Assembly (NCBI GenBank): GCA_964632355.1
Contig: CAZWBW010000120.1
Location: 1 to 6,971, forward strand
Reading direction: 5' to 3'
Length of the DNA stretch: 6,971 bases
DNA from: JALOAP01 sp964632355
Lineage (GTDB): Bacteria > Chloroflexota > Dehalococcoidia > Tepidiformales > Tepidiformaceae
The position numbers and the translations under genes are program-made. Numbering within the stretch: position 1 is the first letter of the stretch; each line of letters opens with the position of its first letter. This document shows positions 6,615-6,971 of the stretch, in pieces. The notes beneath the pieces were generated by a model, which was given only the letters and a program-made list of their open reading frames with translations, made no database searches and was not told the origin of the DNA.

Positions 6615-6971
6615 GTGAGCGAACCCGTCATCCTTCCTGCCCGCCTCCTTATCCGGGTCAACGCGCGCGCTGGTCAGGTGCGGGTGCGCTGCGAAGATCG
6701 CGCCGATGTCGCCGTTCTCCAGGGCATTCGCCACGCCGGCGAGGCAAAGATCAGCGGCGACGAAATCGCTATCCGCGCACTCGCCTCGTCCGTTGAGATC
6801 CTTTGTCCCATCGGGACGAACCTGAACATCGGCACCATCGCGGGCGGCGTCGAGATCGAAGGAGAGGCTGGCGACGTTCGCGTCAACACCGCTACCGGTC
6901 GCGTGAGGATCCAGCGGGCGCAGCGTGCGGACCTTCGCACCATGTCGGGCCGCATCGAGGTCGCCGAATGT
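6615..6971 (+). CDS. DUF4097-like beta-strand repeat protein (3' end outside window)
   Basis: The first 119 residues of a protein are present; the frame is still open at the window edge. After a short N-terminus (SEPVILPARLLIRVNARAG) the chain alternates hydrophobic and polar residues with glycine turns, as in the right-handed beta-solenoid of DUF4097 / putative adhesin families. A repeat of 17 residues is visible near the end: Gly78, Gly95 and Gly112 each precede a short strand (GGVEIEG, TGRVRIQ, SGRIEV). There is no signal peptide or membrane helix in this part, so the N-terminus is probably cytoplasmic. Such proteins are often found near envelope-stress or anti-sigma genes, but their function is unknown. 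The GTG start has a GGGAG site and an extended -10 upstream. The gene is divergent from the fumarase operon. The family call rests on pattern alone. Confidence 0.68.
   Translation, partial: MSEPVILPARLLIRVNARAGQVRVRCEDRADVAVLQGIRHAGEAKISGDEIAIRALASSVEILCPIGTNLNIGTIAGGVEIEGEAGDVRVNTATGRVRIQRAQRADLRTMSGRIEVAEC

Overview
The window reads as high-GC bacterial chromosome, with a strong G/C bias at third codon positions that leaves long spurious open frames on every strand. It is densely packed housekeeping and DNA-repair sequence. There is no rRNA, tRNA, CRISPR array, insertion sequence or phage gene. The mix of a large Lhr-type helicase, an actinobacterial/Chloroflexota-style Nei glycosylase (MPEGDS start) and a two-subunit iron-sulfur fumarase suggests Chloroflexota or an actinobacterial-like lineage. 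That placement is an inference from family resemblance, not a proven assignment.

Layout. (1) Positions 1-3089, plus strand: the C-terminal two thirds of an Lhr-family ATP-dependent helicase; its N-terminal motor domains lie outside the window. (2) Positions 3073-3915, plus strand: a Nei/Fpg-family DNA glycosylase/AP lyase. It starts at a TTG inside the end of lhr and has its own strong Shine-Dalgarno. The two genes form a repair operon. (3) Only 16 bases separate this operon from a convergent minus-strand operon, 6395 to 3932, with three genes in transcription order: class I fumarase alpha subunit, a tandem-GNAT acetyltransferase, and fumarase beta subunit. (4) A 219-base divergent intergenic region (6396-6614) holds an extended -10 promoter candidate and short repeats. 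(5) From 6615 to the window end, plus strand: the start of a DUF4097-like beta-repeat protein.

How the genes work together. Lhr and Nei fit a helicase/base-excision partnership expressed from one message. Fumarase alpha and beta together form the [4Fe-4S] enzyme that interconverts fumarate and L-malate: alpha supplies the three cluster cysteines and beta supplies further substrate-binding residues. The acetyltransferase sits between the two subunit genes, joined to alpha by a 6-base gap and to beta by an 8-base overlap, so all three are probably co-transcribed and translationally coupled. Its substrate cannot be read from the sequence. I found no clearly undescribed system. The most unusual point is this split fumarase operon.
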